A DNA stretch of 64,000 nt from Hymenobacter cyanobacteriorum (GCF_022631375.1 NZ_JALBGC010000001.1:1178001-1242000), one strand, 5' to 3'; shown: positions 36,026 through 45,983, counted from the first letter of the stretch. Notes: generated from the letters alone by a model not told the origin. Program-made: numbers and translations.

Positions 36026-36298
36026 GCCTGTTGCCAAGCCTTATACACCCTGCTCTCCTGCCGGTAGCCGAATCAATTAGACGCTAGTGCGTCCGCCGCG
36101 AGCGTTTCCCCGTTAGGAAAGCTGTACCTTACATGAGAGTCATTTTTCTGAAAAAGAAATAATTAGGCTTCGATAGCATTTAGCGAATAAACTCCAGGCT
36201 TTTTCGGGCGGATGTAGCAGCAGCTGCGGCCATCGGGCGAACTCCGGCAACACCAACCAACCGAAAAACTCGCCTTCCGGGCCAGTCCAAACCACCCC
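36026..36298. other. Intergenic region before the hybrid kinase gene, no gene seen
   Basis: About 270 bp, AT-richer than the genes; the kinase promoter must be here. A short palindrome GACGC-TAGT-GCGTC (36080-36093) is the only ordered feature seen. No ORF or RNA element was recognised. Confidence 0.45.
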
Positions 36299-39200
36299 AT
36301 GAAGGAAAGCGAGAAGCGTTACCGCCGGCTGATTGAAGCCAGCCAGGATTTGCTGGTGACCGTCGATTTGCAGGGCCACATCATCGACACCAACGAAGCC
36401 GCCGTGAAGCTGACCGGCGTGGACCGCGAGGCGCTCATCGGCTCCGATTTCTTCGGCTATTTCACCGAGCCGGCGGCGGTGCGGGCGCTATATGGCGAAG
36501 TGATGGCCCACGAGGCCGTGACCAACGCGCCCTGCACCCTGCGCCACGCCAGCGGCACCCTCACGGAAGTGCTATTTGATGGCACGGTGAACAAGGACGA
36601 CCACGGCCAGGTGCTGGGCGCCGTGCTGGTGGCCCGCGAAGTGGCCGAAAAAAACTGGGCCACCGAGCTGGGCATTGCCAATAAGGAGCTGGCTTTCCAG
36701 CACAACGAAAAGGAAAAGCGCGCCGACGAACTGAGCATCGCCAACGAAGAGTTGGCCTTCCAGAACGACGAGAAGGAGAAGCGCGCCGCTGAGTTGGTGA
36801 TTGCCAACAAGGAGCTGGCTTTCCAGAACGATGAGAAGGAAAAACGCGCCCAGGAATTGGGCGTGGCCAACACGGAGCTGGCTTTCCAGAACGACGAAAA
36901 GGAGAAGCGGGCGGCTGAGCTCGGCATTGCCAACGAGGAACTGGCGTTTCAGAACGATGAGAAGGAGAAGCGCGCCCAGGAATTGAGTGTGGCTAATGAG
37001 GAGCTGGCGTTTCAGAACAACGAAAAGGAGAAACGGGCGCAGGAATTAAGCATTGCCAATACCGAACTGGCTTTCCAAAACGACGAAAAGGAGAAGCGCG
37101 CTCAAGAGTTGAGCATCGCCAACACCGAACTGGCCTTTCAGAACGACGAGAAGGAGAAGCGGGCGCAGGAGCTCAGCATTGCTAATACTGAGCTGGCCTT
37201 TCAAAATGATGAAAAGGAAAAGCGGGCGCAGGAGCTGAGCGTGGCGAATAAGGAGTTGGCGTTTCAGAACGATGAGAAGGAGAAGCGAGCGCAGGAATTG
37301 AGCGTGGCCAACACCGAGCTGGCGTTTCAGAACGACGAGAAGGAGAAGCGCGCAGCCGAGCTGGGCATTGCCAACATTGAGCTGGCTTTCCAGAACGATG
37401 AGAAGGAGAAGCGGGCGGCCGAGCTGGTAATTGCCAACAAGGAGCTGGCGTTTCAGAACGATGAGAAGGTGAAGCGGGCAGCCGAGCTACGCATTGCCAA
37501 CTACGCCCGCAGCCTGATTGAGGCCAGCCGCGACCCGCTCGTGACCATCAGCCCCGAGGGCAAGATTACGGACATGAATTCGGCCACGGTGTACATCACC
37601 GGCATCGAGCGTGAGCAGCTTTTAGGGTCCGATTTCTTCACTTACTTCACCGAGCCGCAGATGGCGCGCGAGGTGTACCAGGAGGTGTTTGCCAAGGGCA
37701 CCGTGGCCGACTCGCCTCTGACGCTGCGGCACAAAGACGGCAAGCTGACCGATGTGCTATTCAACGGCTCGGTGTATAAGAACGATGAGGGCCACGTGCT
37801 GGGGGTGGTGATTGTGGCCCGCGACGTGACCGACCAGAAGCGCATCGCCACGGAACTGACGGAGGCCAAAATCGCCGCCGAGCGCGCCACCGTGCTGGCC
37901 GAGGAAGCCCAGGCCAAAGCCGAAAGCGCCACCGGCCTGGCCGAAGATGCCGTAAAAGCCAAGCAGCAGTTTCTGAGCAACATGAGCCACGAAATTCGCA
38001 CCCCGATGAATGCCATTATCGGCTTCACGAAGGTGGTGCTGAAAACGGAGCTGACTGATAAGCAGCAGGAGTATCTCACGGCCATCAAGCTAAGCGGCGA
38101 CACGCTGATTGTGCTGATAAACGACATTCTGGACCTGGCTAAGGTCGACGCGGGGCGCATGACGTTCGAGCAGATTCCGTTCAAGCTCTCGGCCTCCGTA
38201 TCGGCGATGGTGCACTTGTTCGAAACCAAAATCCAGGAGAAAAACCTGGAACTGGTGATGGAGTACGACGACCGGATTCCGGAGGTGCTGGTGGGCGACC
38301 CCGTGCGCCTGCACCAGATTATCCTGAACCTGGTGAGCAACGCCGTGAAATTCACCAGCGAAGGCAGCATTACGGTGGGCGTGCGGCTGCTGGTGCAGGA
38401 CGCGGAAAAGGTCATTCTGGAATTTGCCGTGACGGATACCGGCATCGGCATCGAGCAGGCCAAGCTGGGCTCGGTGTTCGACAACTTCCAGCAGGCCACC
38501 AGCGGCACCAGCCGGCTGTATGGCGGCACCGGCCTGGGTCTGGCCATCGTGAAAAACCTGGTGGAACCGCAGGGCGGCGCCATTCATGTGAAAAGCCGGG
38601 TGGGCGCGGGCTCCACGTTCAGCTTCGTGCTGAGCTTTGCCAAAACCCTGGAAAAAGCCGGGGCCGACATCAACCTGAACGTGGAGCTCGAAACCGGTTT
38701 CCAGGACGTGAAAATTCTGGTGGTGGAGGACATTGCTCTCAACCAACTGCTGATGAAGACCCTGCTGGAGGACTTTGGCTTCGTGATGGAAGTGGCCGGC
38801 AACGGCCAGATTGCCATCGAAAAAATGGCCACCACGCACTTCGACATCGTGCTGATGGACCTGCAGATGCCGGTGATGAACGGATTCGAAGCCACCGAGT
38901 ACATCCGCACGCAGCTGCATTCCAACGTGCCCATCATTGCCCTCACGGCCGACGTGACGACCGTGGACGTGGAGAAATGCAAGGCCGTGGGCATGAACGA
39001 CTACATCTCGAAACCCATCGACGACAAGCTGCTCTACAGTAAAATCATCAAGTACCTGAAAAGCTCGGGCTACGAGAAGGAAACGGCCGCCGAAGTAGTG
39101 GAGGACGAGCCGGCCGCGCCGCTCACCTGCGTCAATTTCGACTACCTGCGCCGCATCACGAAGAGCGACGCGCGCATGGCCGAGATGATTTACCTGTACC

Positions 39201-39526
39201 TGCAGGAGATTCCGCCGCTGGTGCAAACCATGAAAAAGGCCATTGCCGAAAACGAGTGGAACGCGCTGAAATCGGCCACGCACTCCATCATTCCTACGTT
39301 TGCCACCATGGGCATCAACCCGCGGTTTGAGGACAACGCCAAGGCCCTGCAGGCGCTGGCGGGCATCCTGATTGCGGATGAAACCGGCGCTACTGCCGAC
39401 AACCTGGCCGAAGTGCACCGCCTGTTTCTGAAGATTGAAGCCGTGTGCGAGCTGGCTGCCGCCGAGCTGGAAGAGAAGCTGCAGCGGCTATCGCAAACGC
39501 TGCAAACGGCGCGGGCCAGGGCCTAG
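36299..39526 (+). CDS. Hybrid sensor histidine kinase: PAS, thirteen 21-residue coiled-coil repeats, PAS, kinase, receiver, Hpt
   Basis: 1075 aa, no membrane segment, so likely cytoplasmic. Domains: PAS 1-120; repeats 125-397; PAS ~400-520; HisKA with phospho-His564 in NMSHEIRTPMN; HATPase with N box NLVSNAVKF and DTGIGIE / GGTGLGLAIV; receiver ~804-925 with Asp854 in MDLQMPVMNG; Hpt domain with likely His995 in SATHSII. Each repeat follows (I/V)ANxELAFQNDEKEKRAxEL, exactly three heptads long. Phosphate can therefore pass His-Asp-His within one chain. The output partner is unknown. The next kinase gene follows at about 110 bp. Confidence 0.93.
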   Translation: MKESEKRYRRLIEASQDLLVTVDLQGHIIDTNEAAVKLTGVDREALIGSDFFGYFTEPAAVRALYGEVMAHEAVTNAPCTLRHASGTLTEVLFDGTVNKDDHGQVLGAVLVAREVAEKNWATELGIANKELAFQHNEKEKRADELSIANEELAFQNDEKEKRAAELVIANKELAFQNDEKEKRAQELGVANTELAFQNDEKEKRAAELGIANEELAFQNDEKEKRAQELSVANEELAFQNNEKEKRAQELSIANTELAFQNDEKEKRAQELSIANTELAFQNDEKEKRAQELSIANTELAFQNDEKEKRAQELSVANKELAFQNDEKEKRAQELSVANTELAFQNDEKEKRAAELGIANIELAFQNDEKEKRAAELVIANKELAFQNDEKVKRAAELRIANYARSLIEASRDPLVTISPEGKITDMNSATVYITGIEREQLLGSDFFTYFTEPQMAREVYQEVFAKGTVADSPLTLRHKDGKLTDVLFNGSVYKNDEGHVLGVVIVARDVTDQKRIATELTEAKIAAERATVLAEEAQAKAESATGLAEDAVKAKQQFLSNMSHEIRTPMNAIIGFTKVVLKTELTDKQQEYLTAIKLSGDTLIVLINDILDLAKVDAGRMTFEQIPFKLSASVSAMVHLFETKIQEKNLELVMEYDDRIPEVLVGDPVRLHQIILNLVSNAVKFTSEGSITVGVRLLVQDAEKVILEFAVTDTGIGIEQAKLGSVFDNFQQATSGTSRLYGGTGLGLAIVKNLVEPQGGAIHVKSRVGAGSTFSFVLSFAKTLEKAGADINLNVELETGFQDVKILVVEDIALNQLLMKTLLEDFGFVMEVAGNGQIAIEKMATTHFDIVLMDLQMPVMNGFEATEYIRTQLHSNVPIIALTADVTTVDVEKCKAVGMNDYISKPIDDKLLYSKIIKYLKSSGYEKETAAEVVEDEPAAPLTCVNFDYLRRITKSDARMAEMIYLYLQEIPPLVQTMKKAIAENEWNALKSATHSIIPTFATMGINPRFEDNAKALQALAGILIADETGATADNLAEVHRLFLKIEAVCELAAAELEEKLQRLSQTLQTARARA
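36671..37489 (+). repeat. Tandem repeat: 13 units of 63 bp within the hybrid kinase
   Basis: Starts at codon GGC (36671) and ends at 37489, exactly 13 x 63 bp. Units differ at synonymous sites and at a few coding positions (x in ANxEL is K, E, T or I), so the array is not a fresh expansion throughout. Neighbouring units 7-9 encode identical peptides, which suggests recent duplication there. Confidence 0.95.
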
Positions 39527-39635
39527 CAAACCGACGGGCTAGCCACCAAACCAGTCCAATTATTTTCCCCGCACAGATGAACATTCAGTGAATTAATAGT
39601 TATTTGCCGCTTCAGCAATATTCATCTACTTGCTT

Positions 39636-41567
39636 ATGCGGTTTTGTCTGTTTGTGCTGTGCCTGCTGGGCTGGTGCGTGAGCGCGGCCGCGCAAACGCT
39701 GGCCCCCGCCCCACACGTACTGCGCGATACGCTGCCGCTGAAAGACCCCAAAGGGCCGCACATTTCCGAAGCCTACCGCTACTACACCGAGCCGTTTGGC
39801 GTAGCCGCCGACCCTGAGCAGGTAGAAGCGCAGTGGCGCGCCGGCCGCTTCCGGCCCGGCCCCTGGCACAGAACCCTGAACCTGGGCCTGATGCACCAGC
39901 GCGTGTGGATACGCCTGCCCGTGCGCAACGCCGACTCGCTGCGGCTGCGCTTTTTCTGGAGCATCTTCAACTTCACCGACAGTGCGGCGCTGTACTGCCG
40001 CCGCCGGGGCGAAACCACGTTTACGCGGCTGGGAGCTGCCACCTCGTGGGTGCCCGCCGATGACCGCCCCTACCCGGCCCGCTCGCTCAGCTTTCCCTTT
40101 GCCCTCGCCCCCGGCGAGGGAGCGGTGCTGCTGCTGCGCATCGACCTGCACTCGGGCGGCATCTACCTGCCCACCTATATTGAAACAACCGAGCATTTCC
40201 TGGCTTGGGAAATGGGCTTTCCGTTTGAGCGGTACTGGGTGTGGCTGCTGGGTTTTTACCTGAGCAGTGCTTTATTTAACCTGGTGCTGTATTTCTACTT
40301 GCGCGACCGCATTCACCTCTGGTACCTGGCCTATGTGGTGTGCGTCACGCTGTTTTTGATGATGGAGGACGGGCTGGATGCGTGGGTGCTGCCGGCGGGG
40401 TTGTATCGGGCTATCTGGACGGTGGGGCAGTTCAACTTCGTGCTGCTGGCCACGGCCGTGGGCATTCGCATTATGCAGCTGTTTTTGCGGCTGCGCAGCG
40501 GGCGGCGCGGGCTGTACCGGGCCGGCAACTGGCTGGCGGGCGGGTCGGTGGGGTTCGTGGTAGTGTATGCGGGGCTGTTTCCGTGGGCCGTGCAGCATAG
40601 CCTGGCGCTGGTGCACGCCCTCAACGCCGGGCGCGAGGTGCTGATGCTGGGCACTTTTGTGTACGGCTGGGTGGTGCTGCTGCTGGGCCTGCTCACGCGG
40701 CGGCGGCGGCGCTTCACGGCCTACTATGCTCTCACGTACTTTTTCTTTTTTGTGGGCTACATCACGTTCTGGCTCAATCACCTGGGCCTGACGACTTTCA
40801 CCCCCATTTACCCCAACACGCTGGCCTGGGGCCTGTTTTTGGAGCTGCTGGTGCTGAGCGCGCTGCTCACGGGCCGCTTCCGCAACACCCTGCGCCAGAA
40901 TGCGCAGCTCCGCGTGCGGCAGCTGAACCTGCGCAACCGGCAGAGCGCCCGCCTCATCGCGGCGCAGGAAGATGAGCGCGAGCAGCTGGCCCGTGAGCTG
41001 CACGATGCCCTGGGGCCCAACCTGATGGCGCTGCACCTGGCCTGGCAGGGGCCGGCCGTGCGCAAGGCCCTGGCTACCTCGCCCGAAGCCGCCGCCGCCG
41101 GCCAGCAGGCCGAGCTGCTGCTGCGCCACCTGCGCGACGAGGTGCGCACCTTCAGCCACGCCCTGCTGCCGGCCGAGCCGGGCCTGGGGGCGCTCAGCGA
41201 GTCCATTCAGGCACTGGGCCAGCTCATCAATTTGTACGGAAATCCCGTCGTGACAACGGATTGCGACCCAGGCATCGACCAGCTGCCCACCGCGCTGCAG
41301 CAAACCACCTACCGCATCGCAGCCGAACTGCTCAACAATGCCGTGCGCCACGCCCACGCCACCGAGGTGCGGGTGCAGGTACTGCACCGCCCCGGCAGCC
41401 TCGAAATCATGGTTGAAGACAACGGCCGGGGTTTCGACGGTCCTCACGAGCCCCGCAACGGCATTGGCCTGCGCGGCGTGCAGGCCCGCGCCGATTACCT
41501 GCACGGCCAGATGCACGTCGATACCTCGCCCCGGGGCACCAGCGTGGTGGTGCATCTGCCCTGCTAG
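39636..41567 (+). CDS. 7TMR-DISM-type sensor histidine kinase
   Basis: 643 aa from the ATG at 39636, signal peptide FCLFVLCLLGWCVSAAAQ. The extracellular 7TMR-DISMED2-like region (WIRLPVRNADSLRLRF, SLSFPFALAPGEGAVLLLRI) is followed by seven membrane segments from WVWLLGFYLSSALFNLVLYFYL to NTLAWGLFLELLVLSALLTG. The kinase module is HisKA_3 type, with the phospho-His in QLARELHDALGPNL and HATPase boxes AAELLNNAVRHA and VEDNGRGFD. The HisKA_3 type matches the LuxR-type regulator just downstream (48 bp), so the two form a two-component pair. Confidence 0.92.
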   Translation: MRFCLFVLCLLGWCVSAAAQTLAPAPHVLRDTLPLKDPKGPHISEAYRYYTEPFGVAADPEQVEAQWRAGRFRPGPWHRTLNLGLMHQRVWIRLPVRNADSLRLRFFWSIFNFTDSAALYCRRRGETTFTRLGAATSWVPADDRPYPARSLSFPFALAPGEGAVLLLRIDLHSGGIYLPTYIETTEHFLAWEMGFPFERYWVWLLGFYLSSALFNLVLYFYLRDRIHLWYLAYVVCVTLFLMMEDGLDAWVLPAGLYRAIWTVGQFNFVLLATAVGIRIMQLFLRLRSGRRGLYRAGNWLAGGSVGFVVVYAGLFPWAVQHSLALVHALNAGREVLMLGTFVYGWVVLLLGLLTRRRRRFTAYYALTYFFFFVGYITFWLNHLGLTTFTPIYPNTLAWGLFLELLVLSALLTGRFRNTLRQNAQLRVRQLNLRNRQSARLIAAQEDEREQLARELHDALGPNLMALHLAWQGPAVRKALATSPEAAAAGQQAELLLRHLRDEVRTFSHALLPAEPGLGALSESIQALGQLINLYGNPVVTTDCDPGIDQLPTALQQTTYRIAAELLNNAVRHAHATEVRVQVLHRPGSLEIMVEDNGRGFDGPHEPRNGIGLRGVQARADYLHGQMHVDTSPRGTSVVVHLPC

Positions 41568-41614
41568 CGCTGCCGGCGCCCTATCCTTCCCATTCGCTGC
41601 TTTTCCGCATCCTT

Positions 41615-42262
41615 ATGCCTTCCCAATGCCGCCTGCTGATTGTTGACGACCACCAGATGCTGACCCAGAGCCTGGCCGCCCTGCTGGCTACCGAGGCCGA
41701 CCTGCGCGTGGTGGGCCAGCTGGCTTCGGGTGCAGCGCTTTTAGCCTGGCTGCCCACCCCGCCCACCGCAGCTCCGGCCGACGTGCTGCTGCTCGACCTG
41801 CACCTGCCGCCGCCCGATGGGTTCGCCCTGCTGCCGCTGCTTCGCCAGCAGTGGCCCGGCCTGCGCGTGGTGGTGTTCAGCACCCTGGCCACGCCCGAGG
41901 TGCTGGCCCGCGTGGAAGCCGCCGGGGCCTGGGGCTTTGTGCCCAAGTCGGCCGACGCCGGGCAGTTGCTGGCGGCCATTCGGGCAGTGTGCCGGGGCGA
42001 GAAAACCTTCCCGCGCCGGCTGCCCAGCGCCGCGCCCACGCCCAGCCCCGACTCGGAAGCCCTGCTCCGGGTGCAGCGCCTGTCGCCTCGCGAGCGGGAA
42101 ATCATTGGCCTGATTTGCGAGGGCCTCACCACCCGCGACATGGCCGCGCAGCTCTCGCTGTCGGAGTTCACGGTGGGCACGCACCGGCGCAACATTCTGC
42201 ACAAGCTGGAGCTGCATAATGTGGCGGCCCTCACGCAGTTCGCCCGTGACTATTTGCTGTAG
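41615..42262 (+). CDS. NarL/LuxR-family response regulator
   Basis: 215 aa. The receiver has LLIVDDHQMLTQSL, the phospho-Asp in VLLLDLHLPPPDGF, ST at VVVFSTLA and Lys in GFVPKSADAG. The C-terminal LuxR-type HTH reads RLSPREREIIGLICEGLTTRDMAAQLSLSEFTVGTHRRNILHKL. It should act with the 7TMR-DISM kinase. The target genes are not shown by the sequence. Confidence 0.94.
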   Translation: MPSQCRLLIVDDHQMLTQSLAALLATEADLRVVGQLASGAALLAWLPTPPTAAPADVLLLDLHLPPPDGFALLPLLRQQWPGLRVVVFSTLATPEVLARVEAAGAWGFVPKSADAGQLLAAIRAVCRGEKTFPRRLPSAAPTPSPDSEALLRVQRLSPREREIIGLICEGLTTRDMAAQLSLSEFTVGTHRRNILHKLELHNVAALTQFARDYLL

Positions 42263-42276
42263 GCTCGGGTTATACG

Positions 42277-44424
42277 TTAGCGCGCCAGCACTTCCGTCAC
42301 CTTGCCAATGTCGGTGCTGACTTTCTGCAAAAACGTGAGTTGCTCCAGCAACGACTTGTCGTCGGTAAGCACGGGCACGTTGAGTTCGGCGGGGCCGAGC
42401 TCGGGCAGCGGCTCGGGGGCGGGCGCGATGCGGCCCAGGCTTTTGCCCAGCGCCGCCACGGCGCTGGTAAGGGCGCGGCGGCTTTCGGGCGGGAAGGGTG
42501 GTACGGCGGGCGCGGCCTCGCGCAGGGTGCCGGTGAGGGCGGCAATGTTGGAGGACAGAATGTGGTTGAGCACCACGAATTCGTGGGTTTCTTCGGGGTG
42601 GTGCTGCTTGCTTTTGGGCTCCGTCAGCATGCGCTGGAAGGCCGCCGCGAGGTTGGCGCCGCTCACGTACACGTTTTTGCGCAGCAGGCGGTACTCGTGG
42701 GGCGGCAGGGGGCGGCCCGCGAGGCGGTCGGCGAGCTGGCGCAGGTAGGCCAGGTTGGCGCGCAGGGCGGCGGCCATGTAGTCGGTCAGCTGCTCCGATT
42801 CCCAACTCGGAAAGAGCAGGTAGCCCGCCCCGAAGGCAATGCCGCAGCCCACCAGCGTATCCACGATGCGCTCCTGCGCCACGCCCAGAAAGCCCAGCCC
42901 CAGAAACCGAAACATAATGAGCAGGTAGGCCGTGAGAAACACCACCGTAACCAGGCATTTGGTACGCTGGAAGCTGTAGGCCACTATCATAAACACCACC
43001 AGAATGGCGAAGCGCGCATCGGGCCAGGGCACGGCCCACAGCACGGCCCCACCCAGCGCGCCGCCCGCCAGCGTGCCCACGATGCGCTCGGTGTTGCGCT
43101 GACGCGTGAGGCTGAAGCCGGGCTTGAGCATGATGGTCACGGTCATCAGAATCCAGTAGTTGTGCTGGCCGTGCCAGAGGGTTTCGGCCACGATGAAGGC
43201 CACGAGGCAGGCCATCGTCATCCGCACGGCGTGGCGAAATACCGCCGAACTCATGGTCAGGTTCTGGGCGAAGGTGCGCAGCTCGATTTCCTGGTGGGCC
43301 ACGAAGCGGTGGTGCTCAGCGGCGCGGCTGGCGGCGGGCGCAGCGGCCGTCAGGGCCTCATCGAAGTAGCGGCGAATGTTGCCCACGCGCCGGATGATGT
43401 CGCGCAGGTTCACCAGAATTTTTTTGAGCACCCGGGTATTGGTGCCCAGTTCGGCCCCGGCTTCCAACGTGCTGATGCGGGCCTGCAGGCGCTCCCACTC
43501 GGCGGTGAGCTCGGGCCCGGTGCCGTGGTAGGCGTGGTTGGCCTGAATGGCCACGCCAAGGTGGTCGAGCTCGGTGGCCACGTGCCGGATGAGGCGGGCC
43601 ACGTCGGCCAGCACGCCGGTGCGGGCAAACTCCTCGCGCACCGCCGAGTAGTCGTAGTAACCCACGGTGATGCGCTCGTACAAATCGACGGTTTCGACGA
43701 ACGTGAGCACCAAGCGGCGGCCGGTGCTGGTGGTTTCGTTCACAATCTGGCGGGTGCGAAAGAGGAAGTCGCGGGCGGCTTCCTGCTTCTCGTTCACCAC
43801 CACCTGCTGGGCTACGAGCTGGCGGTAGTCGTCGTCGAGGTCGGTGCGGGGTTCGTAGAAACGGGCTTTCAGCTCCAGAAAGCGGGCCAGGGCATGAATG
43901 CTCTCGCCCAGCGCCTGCTGAGCCGGGCGGTAGGGCCGCACCTGGTAGGCCACCAGCGCCAGCCCCGCATACCAGAGGCCGCCCAGCAGCAGCAGGCCCG
44001 CGTGCAGCGGCGCAGCGGCCAGGGTGGGCGGGTGGGCCAGCAGCAGCACCACGTTCAGCAGGCCGGCGGTGCCCACGGCCCCGGCGCGCGCGCCCCACAC
44101 CAATAGCATGGTGAGGGCGAAAGCCAGGGCTCCGATTTCCAGCGCCAGCGTCCAGATATTGAGGGCGGCCACGCTGGTGAGCACGGCCGTGAGGGCCACC
44201 ACGGCCAGCGCGGCCAGCATGCCGTTGCGGCGGTGGGCGGCCGGGCCGGGCGTGTCGGTCACGCTCACGCACACGGCCCCGGTCGAGATGGTAAGGCCCT
44301 CGGCGAAGTGCCCCCACTGCCCCAGCAGCACCGCCGGCAGCAGAATCGACACCGTGATGCGCACGCCATCGGTGAAATTCTGGCCGGAGAAAAAGTAGCG
44401 GAGCTGACGCGAGTGCTGGTTCAT
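42277..44424 (-). CDS. FUSC-family inner-membrane protein (YccS/YhfK-like)
   Basis: 715 aa. It has an N-terminal FUSC membrane half (RITVSILLPAVLLGQWGHF, MLAALAVVALTAVLTSVAALNIW), a large cytoplasmic helical domain (SIHALARFLELKARFY, RISTLEAGAELGTNTRVLKKIL) and a second membrane half (VRMTMACLVAFIVAETLWHG, NYWILMTVTIMLKPGFSLTRQRNTERIVGTLAGG). It resembles efflux-type proteins such as AaeB and YccS. The substrate is unknown. It ends 15 bp from the convergent regulator. Confidence 0.9.
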   Translation of the reverse strand: MNQHSRQLRYFFSGQNFTDGVRITVSILLPAVLLGQWGHFAEGLTISTGAVCVSVTDTPGPAAHRRNGMLAALAVVALTAVLTSVAALNIWTLALEIGALAFALTMLLVWGARAGAVGTAGLLNVVLLLAHPPTLAAAPLHAGLLLLGGLWYAGLALVAYQVRPYRPAQQALGESIHALARFLELKARFYEPRTDLDDDYRQLVAQQVVVNEKQEAARDFLFRTRQIVNETTSTGRRLVLTFVETVDLYERITVGYYDYSAVREEFARTGVLADVARLIRHVATELDHLGVAIQANHAYHGTGPELTAEWERLQARISTLEAGAELGTNTRVLKKILVNLRDIIRRVGNIRRYFDEALTAAAPAASRAAEHHRFVAHQEIELRTFAQNLTMSSAVFRHAVRMTMACLVAFIVAETLWHGQHNYWILMTVTIMLKPGFSLTRQRNTERIVGTLAGGALGGAVLWAVPWPDARFAILVVFMIVAYSFQRTKCLVTVVFLTAYLLIMFRFLGLGFLGVAQERIVDTLVGCGIAFGAGYLLFPSWESEQLTDYMAAALRANLAYLRQLADRLAGRPLPPHEYRLLRKNVYVSGANLAAAFQRMLTEPKSKQHHPEETHEFVVLNHILSSNIAALTGTLREAAPAVPPFPPESRRALTSAVAALGKSLGRIAPAPEPLPELGPAELNVPVLTDDKSLLEQLTFLQKVSTDIGKVTEVLAR

Positions 44425-44487
44425 GCAACGAAGATGGGTAACGGCCTGGTTAACGCATGAAAGGCCCGGCGGGGTTGGGCCACGCGG

Positions 44488-44775
44488 CTACAAAGCCACC
44501 GGGCCGGCGGGCCGCTCCTCGTCATACGCCACCGAATCCTCATCTTCATACACGGTGTTTTCCAGGTCATCAACGCAAGTTTCGAGCTGGGCTACTTCCT
44601 CCTCCCTTTCGGCTAGCTGCTGCTTCAGGGCCGCAATTTCACGGGCCTGCTGCTGCTGGGCGGCTTCGAGCTGCGCGAGGCGCGCCTGCCCGGGCTGGCA
44701 CGCGGGCAGGACCACCACTAGGGCAGCGGCCAGCAGGCTCAGGCGGCTTATCCGGGCAAGTGAGGAAGGTTTCAT
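44488..44775 (-). CDS. Small lipoprotein with coiled coil
   Basis: 95 aa from the Met at 44775. The lipobox is VVVLPACQP. A short coiled coil (LAQLEAAQQQQAREIAALKQQLAEREEEVAQLETCVDDLENTVYEDED) and an acidic tail follow. A longer frame upstream to 44862 reads through part of a palindromic element and is not the real start. Function unknown. Confidence 0.7.
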   Translation of the reverse strand: MKPSSLARISRLSLLAAALVVVLPACQPGQARLAQLEAAQQQQAREIAALKQQLAEREEEVAQLETCVDDLENTVYEDEDSVAYDEERPAGPVAL

Positions 44776-44815
44776 CGTCCCAAAACTACGGAGAACCGCA
44801 CGGGCAGTTCCGAGC

Positions 44816-44913
44816 GTCATGCAGAGCGCAGCGAAGCATCTGGCCTGCTCAACGCAATTCAATCGGTAAGTTTACCGGTGGCTGGCAAGATGCTTCGCTG
44901 CGCTCTGCATGAT
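44816..44913. repeat. Palindromic intergenic element, subtype A (copy 7)
   Basis: Arms 44816-44841 (GTCATGCAGAGCGCAGCGAA and on to GCATCT) and 44888-44913, identical except for the last base. It lies 40 bp upstream of the lipoprotein gene start and 30 bp past the bestrophin stop. Confidence 0.92.
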
Positions 44914-44943
44914 GTTCTACTTGTTTTATTCCATCCGCTCGCG

Positions 44944-45906
44944 CTAATACATAATATCGTGCACTGCCTCCACCTTGGGCGGCAACTCGGTTTCCTGCAG
45001 CAGCTCGCGGATGTCGATTTCGATGTTGCGGCAGATGGACGTCATCGGCACGTCGTAGATGTCGTTTTCGAAGGGATTTTCGCTGGTGTGGCCCACGATT
45101 TCAATCACGTTGAACACCCACGACACCAGTACCGAAAACGGCACCATCAGCCACACATGGTACTGGCCCAGGGCGGCGCGGCTGTCGAACTCCTCTACCA
45201 GGCCCAGCGGCAGAATGGCGGCAAACACCCACACAAACACGAAGCTAAAAAACGCGAACTGCCGCGGAAACGGCGTGTTTTTGATGCGCTCGCAGCCGCC
45301 CTGCGCGTTCAGCAAATCCTGAATCGTCTGCATCATGGCCACCTGCCGAAACTCGGTAATCTGGCCGCGCTGTTCCAGCTCGCGCAGCTCCACGCTCTGG
45401 CGGCGCAGCAGGTGGGTGGGCGGGTTGCTGAGGAACTTGGCCTCGGCGGCTTCGGCAGCGGGCAGGAACGGCGCCACTTCGGTATCCCAGAGCTCGGCCG
45501 TCTGGCGGCGCAGGTGCAGGCGTAAGGCATTGCACCAGGCCACCTGGCGATACAATAAGCGACGGTGCGTTTCGGCCAGCTCGACCGGTCCCAGCCCGGC
45601 GGTGCCCGTCGGCATCTGCACAAAATCGAAAGCCCGGATGGCCCACACGCGGCTGGTGTTTACGATGCTGCCCCATAGCTGCCGGCCTTCCCAAAACCGG
45701 TCGTAGGAGCCGTTGCTTTTGAAGCCGATATAAAAAGCCACGGCCGTACCGAGCAGCGCCACCGGCTGCCACGGAATATCGAGCACGTGCACGTTGAGCG
45801 GCCCGTAGAGCAGGCACACCAACGTGTTATAGATAAGGAAAACGAGGAGGCTGCGGCGCGTGAGGCGCCACACCACGCCCCAGCGCAGGTTTTTACGAAC
45901 GTACAT
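44944..45906 (-). CDS. Bestrophin-family ion channel
   Basis: 320 aa. Features are YVRKNLRWGVVWRLTRRSLLVFLIYN at the N-terminus, the pore-region segment YIGFKSNGSYDRFWEGRQLWGSIVNTSR, and helical segments QFAFFSFVFVWVFAAILPLGLVEEF and VWLMVPFSVLVSWVFNVIEIVGHTSENPFEND. These match bacterial bestrophins (pentameric anion or cation channels of the inner membrane). Selectivity is not told by sequence alone. Confidence 0.9.
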   Translation of the reverse strand: MYVRKNLRWGVVWRLTRRSLLVFLIYNTLVCLLYGPLNVHVLDIPWQPVALLGTAVAFYIGFKSNGSYDRFWEGRQLWGSIVNTSRVWAIRAFDFVQMPTGTAGLGPVELAETHRRLLYRQVAWCNALRLHLRRQTAELWDTEVAPFLPAAEAAEAKFLSNPPTHLLRRQSVELRELEQRGQITEFRQVAMMQTIQDLLNAQGGCERIKNTPFPRQFAFFSFVFVWVFAAILPLGLVEEFDSRAALGQYHVWLMVPFSVLVSWVFNVIEIVGHTSENPFENDIYDVPMTSICRNIEIDIRELLQETELPPKVEAVHDIMY

Positions 45907-45983
45907 AGGTGCCTGAAACCGGTCGCGGCACTCGTGAGTTGCGCCGCGGCCATTAAAACGACGTTAATTACCCCCGGCTGCCC

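Noticed and set aside
36671..37489. CRISPR-like array
   Set aside because: The regular 63-bp units are in frame within a coding gene, have no spacers and encode a heptad coiled coil.
44776..44862. N-terminal extension of the small lipoprotein upstream of 44775
   Set aside because: It lies in the copy 7 palindrome arm and would place about 30 extra residues before the lipobox.
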